From: Dechloromonas agitata is5
GTDB lineage: Bacteria; Pseudomonadota; Gammaproteobacteria; Burkholderiales; Rhodocyclaceae
Direction of reading: 5' to 3'
DNA length: 64,000 bases
Assembly (NCBI RefSeq): GCF_000519045.1
Contig: NZ_KI912532.1
Location: forward strand, 2,356,001 to 2,420,000
How positions within the stretch are numbered: position 1 is the stretch's first letter; each line of letters begins with the position of its first letter. Both the position numbers and the translations under genes were made by a program. This document shows, one piece after another, positions 29,496 to 38,420 of the stretch. The notes under the pieces are model-generated. The model saw only the letters and a list, made by a program, of their open reading frames with translations, was not told the DNA's origin and did not search any database.

Positions 29496-30421
29496 GCGAT
29501 CACGGCGACGCGATGGAGCAGGATTTCGACGGTCAGCCGGAGGAGTTGCTGCTGCCGCCGGAGCCGGAGGTCGTGACGCCTGAAATCGAGCTGCTCGAGG
29601 ATGTCACCCAGCTCTACCTGACGCAGATCGGCGCCAAGCCGCTGCTGACGCCCGAGGAAGAACTGGCGACAGCACGTCTGGTGTGCCAGGGCGATTTCGC
29701 CGCCCGCCAGCGGATGATCGAGCACAACCTGCGGCTGGTGGTGAATATCGCCAAGCATTATCTGAACCGCGGAATTCCGCTGCTCGACCTGGTCGAAGAG
29801 GGCAACCTCGGCCTCATCCACGCGCTGGAAAAGTTCGATCCGGAACGCGGTTTCCGTTTCTCGACCTACGCGACGTGGTGGATCCGGCAGAACATCGAGC
29901 GCGGCATCATGAACCAGTCGCGAACCATTCGTCTGCCGGTGCATGTCGTCAAGGAAATCAATGTCGTGCTGCGCGCCATGCGCCACCTGGAGTCGGCCGA
30001 CAGGCGCGATTCCACGGTCGAACGCGTCGCCGCGCTGATCGACCGGCCAGTTGAGGATGTGCGTCGCATCCTGTCACTCAATGAGCATATCGCGTCGCTT
30101 GATGCGCCGCTGGAAATCGATCCCAATCACACCATCGGCGAGATCATTGCCGACGAGAGCGGGGCGGACCCGGAAACCCTGTTCCAGGAGAGCGAGATCG
30201 GCTCCCTGGTCGATGACTGGCTGGCCCAGTTGTCGGAGCGCCAGCGCTCGGTGATCGAACGCCGCTATGGCCTGAATGGGGCTGACGTGGCGACGCTCGA
30301 TACGATTGCCGGCGATCTCGGTTTGACCCGCGAGCGGGTCCGCCAGATTCAGATGGAAGCGCTGGAGCGCCTGCGCAAGATTCTCAAGCGCGGCAATATC
30401 TCTCGCGATTCGCTGCTGTAG
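29492..30421 (+). CDS. rpoS: RNA polymerase sigma factor RpoS
   Basis: The 309-residue product has the sigma-70 regions in order: 1.2 (DVTQLYLTQIGAKPLLTPEE), 2 with the core-binding and -10 recognition helix (RFSTYATWWIRQNIERGIM), 3 (LPVHVVKEINVV) and 4.2 helix-turn-helix (LDTIAGDLGLTRERVRQIQM). It directs stationary-phase and general stress transcription. As in other Proteobacteria it sits after nlpD, and rpoS promoters often lie within nlpD. Its 3' end overlaps the 3' end of mltB by 38 bp. Confidence 0.97.
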   Translation: MSDHGDAMEQDFDGQPEELLLPPEPEVVTPEIELLEDVTQLYLTQIGAKPLLTPEEELATARLVCQGDFAARQRMIEHNLRLVVNIAKHYLNRGIPLLDLVEEGNLGLIHALEKFDPERGFRFSTYATWWIRQNIERGIMNQSRTIRLPVHVVKEINVVLRAMRHLESADRRDSTVERVAALIDRPVEDVRRILSLNEHIASLDAPLEIDPNHTIGEIIADESGADPETLFQESEIGSLVDDWLAQLSERQRSVIERRYGLNGADVATLDTIAGDLGLTRERVRQIQMEALERLRKILKRGNISRDSLL

Positions 30422-31433
30422 CGGGCAACTGCTCGCACAGGCGGCCGCGGATTTCCTCCCCTAGCTGGAAGACCGACATGGCGTAGAAGCTCGAGCGGTT
30501 GTAACGGGTGATCACGTAGAAATTGTCGAAACCCAGCCAGTATTCGGTTTCCTTGCCCGGTGACACAAGGTCGATCAGGGCAACTGTCGCCTGCGGGTCG
30601 GCCTTGGCGAAGACGCCTTTGGCGGCCAGGTCGGCCATTTTCAGGCTGGGTCGGATGCCGGCTTCAATCAGTGATGGGTCAGGAGTACCGTTGGTTGCGG
30701 CGGCCACGGCAATCGGCTGCCCGGCTTGCCAGCCATGCTGTTCGAGGAAACGCCCGACGCTGCCGATGGCATCGTCAACGCTGTGGGCGAGGTCGACCCG
30801 CTCGTCCCCATCAAAATCCACCGCATAGCGTCGCTGGCTGCCCGGCATGAATTGCGGAATGCCGATTGCGCCGGCAAACGATCCCTTGACGGCAAGCGGA
30901 TCGAAACCGTTTTCACGGGCCAGCAGCAGGAACTGCTCAAGCTCGGTGCGGAAGAATTCGGCGCGTGGCGGGTATTTGAAAGCCAGTGTGGCGAGTGCTT
31001 CGAGTACGCGGAAGCCGCCGGTATTTCGGCCGTATTCGGTTTCGACACCGATGATGGCGACGATGATTTCCGGCGGTACGCCATACAGCGCGCTGGCCTT
31101 GATCAGTTGCCCCTCGTTTTCCTGCCAGAAGCGCACGCCACCGTCGATGCGGCGGTCGTTCAGAAAGCGCGGGCGGTAGCGTTCCCAGGAGCGCTGCACG
31201 GGAGAAGTGGGTGGCTTGATCAGCTGCAGTACCTTGGCGTTGGGAGAGGTCTGCGCGAACTGGCTGAGCAGGGTGTCGGCGTTGAAGCCGTGGCGTTGTT
31301 CGAGATCGCGGGCGAAGGCGACGGCTTCCGGCTCGTCGGCGAAAGTTGCTGCCGGCGGCGCGGCCTGAGTAAGCGGGGCCAAGGCGGCGAGCAGGCAGGT
31401 GGCGAGGGAGAGGGCAAATAAGTTTTTCATCAT
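30384..31433 (-). CDS. mltB: Membrane-bound lytic murein transglycosylase B
   Basis: The 349-residue product has a signal peptide (MMKNLFALSLATCLLAALAPLTQA). The catalytic glutamate is in IIGVETEYGRNTGGF and the second family motif is GAIGIPQFMPGSQRRYAVDF. It cleaves peptidoglycan glycan strands to 1,6-anhydro ends. No lipobox is obvious, so it may be the soluble periplasmic type. The ATG overlaps the TgpA-like stop (ATGATGA), and the last 12 codons run antisense into rpoS. Confidence 0.94.
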   Translation of the reverse strand: MMKNLFALSLATCLLAALAPLTQAAPPAATFADEPEAVAFARDLEQRHGFNADTLLSQFAQTSPNAKVLQLIKPPTSPVQRSWERYRPRFLNDRRIDGGVRFWQENEGQLIKASALYGVPPEIIVAIIGVETEYGRNTGGFRVLEALATLAFKYPPRAEFFRTELEQFLLLARENGFDPLAVKGSFAGAIGIPQFMPGSQRRYAVDFDGDERVDLAHSVDDAIGSVGRFLEQHGWQAGQPIAVAAATNGTPDPSLIEAGIRPSLKMADLAAKGVFAKADPQATVALIDLVSPGKETEYWLGFDNFYVITRYNRSSFYAMSVFQLGEEIRGRLCEQLPATAANRERYCRA

Positions 31434-33367
31434 CGCAACTGCGCAACGGCGGTGCGCAGGTCTTTCAGGTGGTTGGGGGCGTTGCCGTAGCGCGCCTTCA
31501 GATAGGCGTCGACAACAGCCTGGAATGTTTCGGCCAGTTCCGGGCATTGCGTGCGGACACGCGCTGCGAGGGCCAGCGGCGTTTCCCAGGGAGCGCAGTC
31601 TACCTCTCTCTTGGCCAGTCGGCGCAAGGCTTTTTGCCACAGGCGCCAGGCCGGGTCGGTTTTCGGACGGCGATGGAGCGACCAGGCTGTCAGTGCAGCG
31701 GCGAGTAGAGCGCAGGTGAGCCCCAGGGCGCTTGCCAGACTGCGCCAGTCGGCGTCCGGCAGGCCGAGGCGGGACAGGAGCTGGCGCTGGCGTTGCGGGT
31801 CGTAGCCAAGAAAATGCTGGTTCCACGCATTGTTGATCGCTTCCCAGCGGTAGCGCAGGCCGCGCAACCAGTCGGCCCGCCACTGGACAAGGGCAGGCAG
31901 CGGCTCGCCGAAGGGCAGCGCATCGGCAATGCCGGTTTCGATACGGGCCGGCGACACTGCAGCCGTCGGGTCGACCCGCACCCAGCCCCGGCCGGCCAGC
32001 CAGACCTCGGCCCAGGCGTGGGCGTCGGACTGGCGGATGACGACATAGCCGTCGAGTGGGTTGGCTTCGCCACCCTGGTAACCGCTGACCACACGTGCCG
32101 GAACGCCGGCTGCCCGCATCAGGAAAACGAAAGCCGCTGCATAGTGTTCGCAGAAGCCGCGCTGGGTGCGGAACAGGAAGTCGTCGACGCTGTGTTCGCC
32201 GAGCAGCGGAGGTTGCAGGGTGTAGGTGAAGGAAGCCGCGAATAGCGCCTGCGCCTTGCCGATCAGGCTGGACGGATTACTGTCGGCCTCCCGCCAGCGG
32301 CGGGCCAGGTCACGGGCGCGTGGATTGGCGCCGGGCGGCAGGACGAGGTTGCGCTGCAGGGTGCCGGGTGCCTCGTCGACATTGAAGCGGTAGTCCAGGC
32401 TGGCGGCCAGTTGCAGGCGGCGCCGTTCGGTCAGTGGCTGACGCAGCATGGCGGTCAGCGGGCTACTCAGGCTGACCCCCTCCGGTAGTTGCATCGGCGC
32501 ATCGAGGGCCAGCGCCCAGCGCTGGTTGTGCGGCTCCAGCGTCAGTTCGTAGCGGAGCGGCGGCGAGAGGTTATCCAGCGCAGGGGAGGCGCCTCGGCCG
32601 GCCGTCGGGCGCCAGGTCGTGCCGTCGAACTCCTCCAGTACCGGGCCGCGCCAGTAGAGTTTATGCTTGGCCGGTTGGTTGCCGTCGAAGCGGGCGCGGA
32701 AGGCGATGTCGGCACTTTGTGCCAGGCGCGAGATGCTGCCCGGCGACATCGTTTCAGACAGGCCGGTCATGCCGGCGTGGGCATCCGACGGCAAGCCCCA
32801 GAGCGGCCCGGAGACGCGGGGGAAGAGGACGTAGAGCGCGAGCATGAAGGGAATCGCCTGCAGGCAGAGTTTTGCCGCCAGGCGCAGGGTTTCCTGCCGC
32901 GAGCTGACGTATCCGCCGTGCAGCCGGATCAGCGTGGCGGTCAGCAGCCAGAACGCAACAAGCAGCCAGAGTCCGGTCGGAATGCTCTGTGAATAGAAGT
33001 AATGCGTCAGCAGCAGGAAATAGCCGAGCATCACGACAACCTGCGCATCGCGCCGGGATTTCAGTTCGAGCAGCTTCATCGCCATGAAGACGACCAGCAT
33101 GGCCACCCCGGCGTCGCGACCGAACAGGCTGCGGAATTCGATCAATATGCCGGCGCAGCCGGTGCCGACCAGAAACAGGAGAATCCAGCGGCCGGGCAGG
33201 CGCTCGTCCTTCCACCACAGCCAGACGGCCCAGAACAGCAGCAGGGCAGCCAATCCGCTGAGCCAGTAGGGCTGGTGAAGGAAATGGGGCAGGGTGGTGA
33301 TGAGCGCGCTGGCAAACAGCCACGGGGCGGTCTGGCGGTCGAGTGCGAGGCGGGCCGGCGTGCTCAT
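31430..33367 (-). CDS. Membrane transglutaminase-like protein (DUF3488/TgpA family)
   Basis: The 645-residue product has six or seven N-terminal helices (about residues 15-195), a periplasmic transglutaminase core with the Cys in RGFCEHYAAAFVFLMRAAG and the His/Asp in SDAHAWAEVWLAGRGWVRVD, a further helix near residue 555 and a DUF4129-type tail. TgpA of Pseudomonas is essential and acts in the periplasm; the substrate is unknown. The gene overlaps both neighbours by 4 bp, in a MoxR-DUF58-TgpA-MltB operon. Confidence 0.92.
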   Translation of the reverse strand: MSTPARLALDRQTAPWLFASALITTLPHFLHQPYWLSGLAALLLFWAVWLWWKDERLPGRWILLFLVGTGCAGILIEFRSLFGRDAGVAMLVVFMAMKLLELKSRRDAQVVVMLGYFLLLTHYFYSQSIPTGLWLLVAFWLLTATLIRLHGGYVSSRQETLRLAAKLCLQAIPFMLALYVLFPRVSGPLWGLPSDAHAGMTGLSETMSPGSISRLAQSADIAFRARFDGNQPAKHKLYWRGPVLEEFDGTTWRPTAGRGASPALDNLSPPLRYELTLEPHNQRWALALDAPMQLPEGVSLSSPLTAMLRQPLTERRRLQLAASLDYRFNVDEAPGTLQRNLVLPPGANPRARDLARRWREADSNPSSLIGKAQALFAASFTYTLQPPLLGEHSVDDFLFRTQRGFCEHYAAAFVFLMRAAGVPARVVSGYQGGEANPLDGYVVIRQSDAHAWAEVWLAGRGWVRVDPTAAVSPARIETGIADALPFGEPLPALVQWRADWLRGLRYRWEAINNAWNQHFLGYDPQRQRQLLSRLGLPDADWRSLASALGLTCALLAAALTAWSLHRRPKTDPAWRLWQKALRRLAKREVDCAPWETPLALAARVRTQCPELAETFQAVVDAYLKARYGNAPNHLKDLRTAVAQLR

Positions 33368-34317
33368 GGCTGGTACAGGGCGAGGGCTTCCAGGCAGGCC
33401 TGGCGGTGGCGGTCGCCAGCCGCCGGCGCTTGGTTGCTGCCGGGCAGGCAAAGGCCGTAGCGCAGGCCGGCCGCCTCGGCGGCGAGTACCCAACCGGCAA
33501 GGATACCGAGGCGTGTTTCGGCTGCCAGGGTGGGGTCGGTTTGCGCCCAGTCGAGTTGCAATTCGCTCTGCCCACCGCCGGCAAACTGTTTAATCAGCAA
33601 TGGGGCATTGCCGCCCTGGCGGGCGCTCGCCTTCCACGCGACGTGGTGTAGCGGGTCGGCTGGAAGGCGTTCACGAAAGCCGGCGAAATCCTCCTGTCCG
33701 CCTTCACCCTGTCGCGTGCTGCCCGATTGCGCCTGGCTTGGCTCGGGCAGGGGAGCGATGATGGGGGCGGGATAGACCAGGCAGCGCATGTCCGGTTGTA
33801 GGTAGGCCCAGGCGGTGAACAGGCCGAGCGGGTAGCGGGTGGAAAGGCGCACACGGGGGAGGGCGAGCCAGCCGCGTTGCTGAGCCGGCAGCGGAACCCG
33901 AATGGTGATGCGACTTTCGCCGGCAATGGCGGCCTCGACAAACTGGCCTTTTACCGCCTCCAGTTCCAGCGCCAGGCGAGGCGCCTTGCGCTCGTTGTCG
34001 AGGGTGAGCGGAAAGCGGGCGGTTTCCCCGGCAAAAACCGGCTCGGGGCGACCCGGCGTGATGACGAGGTCGTGCAGGTTGCGGAAGGTGTGAATCATGC
34101 CGACGATGCCCAGTCCGGCGAGCAGGAAGACCAGCGCATGGCCCAGGGCGAGGTTGTAGTTGATGGCACCGATCAGCATGACGATCAGGGCGACGGCGAA
34201 GAACAGGCCGGGGCGGGACGGAACGATGAATATCCGTCGCTGGCCGAGACGCAGTGGCGCGCTACCGTCGCTGTGCCAGCGAAAGAGGGCCTGCTGGAGG
34301 CGTGCGAGCAGGCCCAC
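33364..34317 (-). CDS. DUF58 domain protein
   Basis: The 317-residue product has two N-terminal helices (about residues 35-80) and a cytoplasmic DUF58/von Willebrand-like domain containing EDFAGFRERLPADPLHHVAW, the family signature. DUF58 proteins partner MoxR ATPases, probably in assembling or activating envelope complexes. It lies 3 bp after the MoxR gene. Confidence 0.9.
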   Translation of the reverse strand: MGLLARLQQALFRWHSDGSAPLRLGQRRIFIVPSRPGLFFAVALIVMLIGAINYNLALGHALVFLLAGLGIVGMIHTFRNLHDLVITPGRPEPVFAGETARFPLTLDNERKAPRLALELEAVKGQFVEAAIAGESRITIRVPLPAQQRGWLALPRVRLSTRYPLGLFTAWAYLQPDMRCLVYPAPIIAPLPEPSQAQSGSTRQGEGGQEDFAGFRERLPADPLHHVAWKASARQGGNAPLLIKQFAGGGQSELQLDWAQTDPTLAAETRLGILAGWVLAAEAAGLRYGLCLPGSNQAPAAGDRHRQACLEALALYQP

Positions 34318-34320
34318 GGC

Positions 34321-35268
34321 TCAGGGAATCGCGACGCTCTGGACGAGGCGCCGAACATCCTCGATCGGCGCCGCTTCGCCTTGTCGTGCCGTGCGCAGGC
34401 GGTGGCAGGCGACAGCAGGGAGGACGGCCTGCACATCGTCCGGGATGACCATGTCGCGCCCGTCGAGCCAGGCCCAGGCGCGTGCCGCCGAGAGTAGCGC
34501 GAGGCCGGCCCGGGGCGACAGGCCATGGCGGAAAGCCGGGTCCTGCCGAGTGGCCTCGACCAGGGCCTGCACGTAGTCGATGAGCGGGCCAGCGGCGTGA
34601 ATGGCGGTGACTTGGCGCTGGATGGCCGGCAGTTGATCGGCCGAAATCAGTGCCGCGAGGTTGTCCGCCCGGTTGCGCTGGCCACCGGAGGCTAGCAGTT
34701 CACGCTCGGCGGCGCGGTCCGGGTAACCCATCTCGATACGCATCAGGAAGCGGTCGAGTTGCGACTCGGGGAGCGGGAAGGTGCCGATCTGGTGGGCCGG
34801 ATTCTGCGTTGCGATGACGAAGAACGGGCGCGGCAGCGGGCGCGTCTGTCCCTCGCTCGTCACCTGGCCTTCTTCCATCGCTTCGAGCAAGGCGCTCTGC
34901 GTCTTCGGCGTCGCCCGGTTGATTTCGTCGGCTAGCACCAGTTGGGCGAAGACCGGACCGGGCAAAAAGCGGAATTCGCCACTGTTCCGCTCGAAGATCG
35001 ACACCCCGGTGATGTCGGCTGGCAGCAGGTCGCTGGTGAACTGGATGCGCGAGAACTGCAAGCCGAGCAGGCGAGCCAGGGTGTGCGCCAGCGTGGTCTT
35101 GCCCATGCCGGGGAGGTCTTCGATCAACAGGTGGCCGTTGGCCAGCAGACAGGCGAGGGCCAGGCGTATTTCCTGCTGCTTGCCGTAGATGATCTGTCCG
35201 GCCTGCTGGAGAATCTGGTCGAAAGGCCGGGGTGGGCCGCCCAGCGGGGATGGGGTGCGGTGATGCAT
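34321..35268 (-). CDS. MoxR-family AAA+ ATPase
   Basis: The 315-residue product has Walker A EDLPGMGKTTLAHTLA, Walker B VLADEINRATPKTQSALLEA with the MoxR hallmark, and sensor regions (FVIATQNPAHQIGTFPLPES). MoxR ATPases act as chaperones for VWA/DUF58 partners. First gene of the operon; it diverges from the histone-deacetylase-like gene. Confidence 0.94.
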   Translation of the reverse strand: MHHRTPSPLGGPPRPFDQILQQAGQIIYGKQQEIRLALACLLANGHLLIEDLPGMGKTTLAHTLARLLGLQFSRIQFTSDLLPADITGVSIFERNSGEFRFLPGPVFAQLVLADEINRATPKTQSALLEAMEEGQVTSEGQTRPLPRPFFVIATQNPAHQIGTFPLPESQLDRFLMRIEMGYPDRAAERELLASGGQRNRADNLAALISADQLPAIQRQVTAIHAAGPLIDYVQALVEATRQDPAFRHGLSPRAGLALLSAARAWAWLDGRDMVIPDDVQAVLPAVACHRLRTARQGEAAPIEDVRRLVQSVAIP

Positions 35269-35388
35269 GGTCCGGTTCCGTCTGACGTCTATGCTTCGAT
35301 TCTAATGCTTGAAGGTGGCCATGACTTGGGACGATAATGGGATTTCGACGTGCGCCGCTTCGAGCGCCGGTTCGCAGAGAGAGAACAA

Positions 35389-36315
35389 GTGACAACCACT
35401 GCCTTCATCACCCATCGCGACTGCCAGTTGCACGACATGGGTTCGCATCACCCGGAATGCCCGCAACGTCTCACGGCTATCAACGATCACCTGATTGCGC
35501 AGGGCATCGACGCCTATTTCGTTTATTACGACGCACCGCTGGCGACCTTCGAGCAACTGCTCAGGGTCCATCCGGCCGCCCATCTGGAGCGCATCAAGCG
35601 GGCTTCTCCGGAAATGGGGGTGGTGCACCTCGATCCCGATACGGCCATGAATCCGCACACCTGGCAGGCTGCCCTGCGCTCTGCCGGGGCAGGCTGCCTG
35701 GCGGTCGATCTGGTCATGAAGGGCGAGGTCGAAAACGCCTTCTGTTCCGTGCGGCCGCCCGGCCACCATTGCGAGAAGGCGACCCCGATGGGTTTCTGCT
35801 TCTTCAACAACATCGGCGTGGCCGCCATGCATGCCATCAAGGCACACGGCCTGGAGCGCGTCGCCATCATCGATTTCGATGTGCACCACGGCAACGGCAC
35901 GGAAGATTGCTTTGCCGGCGACGAGCGCGTGCTGATGTGCAGCATTTTCCAGCACCCGTTCTACCCGTATAGCGGCACCGAGAAGCCGGCCGCCAACATG
36001 TGCAACGTGCCCCTCCCCGCCGGTTCGGGTGGCGAGGAATTCCGCGATGCGGTGTTGCAGGTCTGGACGCCGCGTCTCAAGGAATTCAACCCGCAGATGA
36101 TCTTCATCTCGGCCGGTTTCGACGCGCACTACGAGGACGACATGGGCGGCCTCAAACTGGTCGAGAAGGACTACGCCTGGGCGACCGATCACCTGAAGAA
36201 GCTGGCGGCCGAAATGTGCGACAAGCGCATCGTTTCGATGCTCGAAGGTGGCTACGTGATGACCTCGCTGGCCCGCAGTGTCGGTGCCCACTTGCGTTCG
36301 CTGGCCGATCTCTAG
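35389..36315 (+). CDS. Histone deacetylase family protein (class II-like amidohydrolase)
   Basis: The 308-residue product carries the zinc-dependent deacetylase motifs: HPECPQRL near the start, RPPGHHCEKATPMGFCFFNN with the His dyad, IIDFDVHHGNGTED with zinc-binding Asp and His, and SAGFDAHYEDD. Bacterial members act on acetyl-lysine, acetylpolyamines or related amides; the substrate cannot be told from sequence. GTG at 35389 follows an AGAGAGAG run; a GTG at 35350 is also in frame. Confidence 0.9.
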   Translation: MTTTAFITHRDCQLHDMGSHHPECPQRLTAINDHLIAQGIDAYFVYYDAPLATFEQLLRVHPAAHLERIKRASPEMGVVHLDPDTAMNPHTWQAALRSAGAGCLAVDLVMKGEVENAFCSVRPPGHHCEKATPMGFCFFNNIGVAAMHAIKAHGLERVAIIDFDVHHGNGTEDCFAGDERVLMCSIFQHPFYPYSGTEKPAANMCNVPLPAGSGGEEFRDAVLQVWTPRLKEFNPQMIFISAGFDAHYEDDMGGLKLVEKDYAWATDHLKKLAAEMCDKRIVSMLEGGYVMTSLARSVGAHLRSLADL

Positions 36316-36341
36316 GTGCTTATTCCTTTAGGAAAAAGGCG

Positions 36342-36369
36342 GGCTGGGTTAAAATCCAGCCTCTTTTTT
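36342..36369 (+). terminator. Intrinsic terminator between the deacetylase gene and lysC
   Basis: GGCTGG (36342-36347) pairs with CCAGCC (36356-36361), followed by TCTTTTTT. It lies 26 bp after one gene and 31 bp before the next, so it ends the first and could also attenuate lysC. Confidence 0.75.
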
Positions 36370-36399
36370 CATGTTTGCAACGTTTAACCGGATAAATCC

Positions 36400-37620
36400 A
36401 TGGCGTTGATTGTTCAAAAATACGGCGGCACGTCGGTCGGTAATCCCGAGCGCATCAAGAACGTAGCCAAGCGCGTTGCCAAGTTCCACGCGCAGGGCCA
36501 CCAGGTCGTGGTGGTCGTTTCCGCAATGAGCGGCGAAACCAACAAGCTGATCGCGCTGGCCAAGGAAGTTCAGGCCAACCCGAATCCGCGCGAACTGGAC
36601 CAGATTTGTGCCACCGGTGAGCAGGTCACCATCGGCCTGCTGTCGATGGCGCTGATGGATATCGGCGTTCCGGCCCGCAGCTACACCGGCGGCCAGGTCA
36701 AGGTGTTGACCGACAGCACCTTCACCAAGGCCCGTATCCTGTCGATTGACGAAGCCAACATGCGCGCTGATCTGGATGCTGGCAAGGTCGTTGTCGTCGC
36801 CGGTTTCCAGGGCGTCGATGCCGACGGTAACGTCACCACTCTCGGTCGCGGCGGTTCGGATACGTCCGGTGTCGCCCTGGCGGCTGCGCTGAAGGCTGAC
36901 GAGTGCCAGATCTACACTGACGTCGATGGTGTCTACACCACCGACCCGCGTGTCGTGCCGGAAGCCAAGAAGCTCGATACCATCACCTTCGAAGAGATGC
37001 TGGAAATGGCCAGCCTCGGCTCCAAGGTACTGCAGATCCGCTCGGTCGAATTCGCCGGCAAGTACAAGGTCAAACTGCGCGTTCTTTCCAGCTTCCAGGA
37101 TGAAGGGGAAGGCACGCTGATCACTGTTGAGGAAGACAAGAACATGGAACAACCGATCATCTCCGGTATCGCCTTTAACCGCGACGAAGCCAAGCTGACC
37201 ATGCTCGGCGTTCCGGATACCCCGGGCATCGCTTATCAAATTCTCGGTGCCATCGCCGACGCCAACATTGACGTCGACATGATCATCCAGAACGTCGGCC
37301 ATGATGGGACCACCGATTTTTCCTTCACTGTCAACCGCGGTGACTTCGCCAAGGCCCAGGGTATCCTGGAAACGGTCAAGGCCAAGCTGGGCGCCCGTGA
37401 AATCACCGGCGACAACAAGATCTGCAAGGTCTCGGCCGTCGGCGTCGGCATGCGCTCCCACCCGGGCGTCGCCTCCAAGATGTTCAAGGCCCTGGCTGAC
37501 GAAGGTATCAATATCCAGATGATTTCGACTTCTGAAATCAAGATTTCCGTCGTTCTTGACGAAAAGTATCTGGAACTGGCCGTTCGCGTCCTGCACCGTA
37601 CTTTCGGTCTGGATCAGTAA
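36400..37620 (+). CDS. lysC: Aspartate kinase
   Basis: The 406-residue product has the amino-acid kinase domain ([20 protein letters not shown]; substrate loop [16 protein letters not shown]) and two C-terminal ACT domains (about residues 265-400). This is the alpha/beta-type lysine- and threonine-sensitive enzyme, catalysing the first step to lysine, threonine and methionine. An internal start for the regulatory beta subunit is possible near residue 248 ([12 protein letters not shown]). Confidence 0.96.
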   Translation: MALIVQKYGGTSVGNPERIKNVAKRVAKFHAQGHQVVVVVSAMSGETNKLIALAKEVQANPNPRELDQICATGEQVTIGLLSMALMDIGVPARSYTGGQVKVLTDSTFTKARILSIDEANMRADLDAGKVVVVAGFQGVDADGNVTTLGRGGSDTSGVALAAALKADECQIYTDVDGVYTTDPRVVPEAKKLDTITFEEMLEMASLGSKVLQIRSVEFAGKYKVKLRVLSSFQDEGEGTLITVEEDKNMEQPIISGIAFNRDEAKLTMLGVPDTPGIAYQILGAIADANIDVDMIIQNVGHDGTTDFSFTVNRGDFAKAQGILETVKAKLGAREITGDNKICKVSAVGVGMRSHPGVASKMFKALADEGINIQMISTSEIKISVVLDEKYLELAVRVLHRTFGLDQ

Positions 37621-37623
37621 GGT

Positions 37624-37652
37624 TTGACCAATGGGCGCAGAGGCTATATCAT
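37624..37652 (+). promoter_or_regulatory. sigma-70 promoter of tRNA-Ser(GCU)
   Basis: TTGACC (37624-37629) and TATCAT (37647-37652) with a 17-bp spacer lie just after lysC and 26 bp before the tRNA. Confidence 0.6.
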
Positions 37653-37678
37653 CCGCGCCTCATTGTTGTAGCGGGCTT

Positions 37679-37771
37679 GGAGACGTGGCCGAGAGGTCGA
37701 AGGCACTCCCCTGCTAAGGGAGCATGCGGCCAAAAACTGCATCGAGGGTTCGAATCCCTCCGTCTCCGCCA
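37679..37771 (+). tRNA. tRNA-Ser (anticodon GCU)
   Basis: The 93-nt class II tRNA has an encoded CCA and a long variable arm. Acceptor GGAGACG pairs with CGTCTCC. Anticodon stem CTCCC/GGGAG encloses CTGCTAA, giving GCT (reads AGC/AGU). Confidence 0.97.
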
Positions 37772-37789
37772 AGACTACATCAAGCAATC

Positions 37790-37813
37790 AAGCGCCTTTC
37801 GGGGCGCTTTTTT
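37790..37813 (+). terminator. Intrinsic terminator of tRNA-Ser(GCU)
   Basis: AAGCGCC pairs with GGCGCTT across a 6-nt loop and is followed by T residues. The GIY-YIG gene ends 5 bp beyond. Confidence 0.87.
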
Positions 37814-37817
37814 GTTT

Positions 37818-38087
37818 TCAGGAAAGGCGTTGAAGCGTTGCTGCGTATTTCCACTTTTCAGCCGTGCTCAGGCGCTTGATCCGGTATTCGGCCTTCGAGG
37901 CTGACGATCGGTCGGGGTGCGTTTCGAAGCCGAGTAGGCGGCGCGGTGGGTGGGAGCGGGTGTAGCGGGCGCCGGTGCCCTGGCAGTGCGCGGCGTAGCG
38001 CGCGTCCACATCGACGGTGATGCCGGTGTAGAGGCTGCCATCGGTGCATTCGATGATATAGAGGAACCAGTTGTTAGTTTTCATCAT
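37818..38087 (-). CDS. GIY-YIG family endonuclease-like protein
   Basis: The 89-residue product has the compact UPF0213/YhbQ-type GIY-YIG domain: WFLYIIECTDGSLYTGIT (GIY...YIG equivalent), the catalytic Arg in DVDARYAAH and the Glu in SKAEYRIKRL. These small nucleases act on DNA; the biological role is unclear. It overlaps the end of the upstream small gene by 14 bp. Confidence 0.9.
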   Translation of the reverse strand: MMKTNNWFLYIIECTDGSLYTGITVDVDARYAAHCQGTGARYTRSHPPRRLLGFETHPDRSSASKAEYRIKRLSTAEKWKYAATLQRLS

Positions 38088-38340
38088 CGCGTGGCTGCGG
38101 GGCCCGGCTCAGGGCCTGGCGGATGCGCTGGACGGTTTCGTCCAGCCTGGCTCTGGTCGAAACTTCCAGCCCGAGGTCTCGGGCGATGGCATTGACCTTG
38201 GCGGAATTGAGCGGGATGCCGCCGCGGTCGATGGCCGCGATCAACTGACGGGCGCGGGCATATTCGTCGAGAACAATGGGCCGGCTGGAAAAAAGGATTC
38301 TGAGGCGGGCAAATAATCCGGGGGGGCGGTGTGATCCCAT
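38074..38340 (-). CDS. Small uncharacterised protein
   Basis: The 88-residue product starts MGSHRPPGLFARLRILF. Its second half is predicted helical (VLDEYARARQLIAAIDRGGI and RLDETVQRIRQALSR), with a central NSAKVNAIARDLGLEV that looks helix-turn-helix-like. I do not recognise the family. The open frame extends to 38436, but that part overlaps the divergent exonuclease gene. It overlaps the GIY-YIG gene, suggesting coupled expression. Confidence 0.55.
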   Translation of the reverse strand: MGSHRPPGLFARLRILFSSRPIVLDEYARARQLIAAIDRGGIPLNSAKVNAIARDLGLEVSTRARLDETVQRIRQALSRAPQPRDDEN

Positions 38341-38420
38341 ACACTGCGGTCTGTAAAAAATGGGAAGGATACAGGGATGAGCGCAAGGAGTTGGGTTGTT
38401 GGTGGCGGGAGTGCGTTCCG

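Noticed and set aside
36316-36399. Lysine riboswitch in front of lysC
   Set aside because: The leader is only 84 bp and mostly a simple terminator hairpin, too short for the lysine aptamer.
37679-37813. Integration (att) site at the 3' end of tRNA-Ser(GCU)
   Set aside because: No integrase gene and no direct repeat of the tRNA end are present in the flanking sequence.
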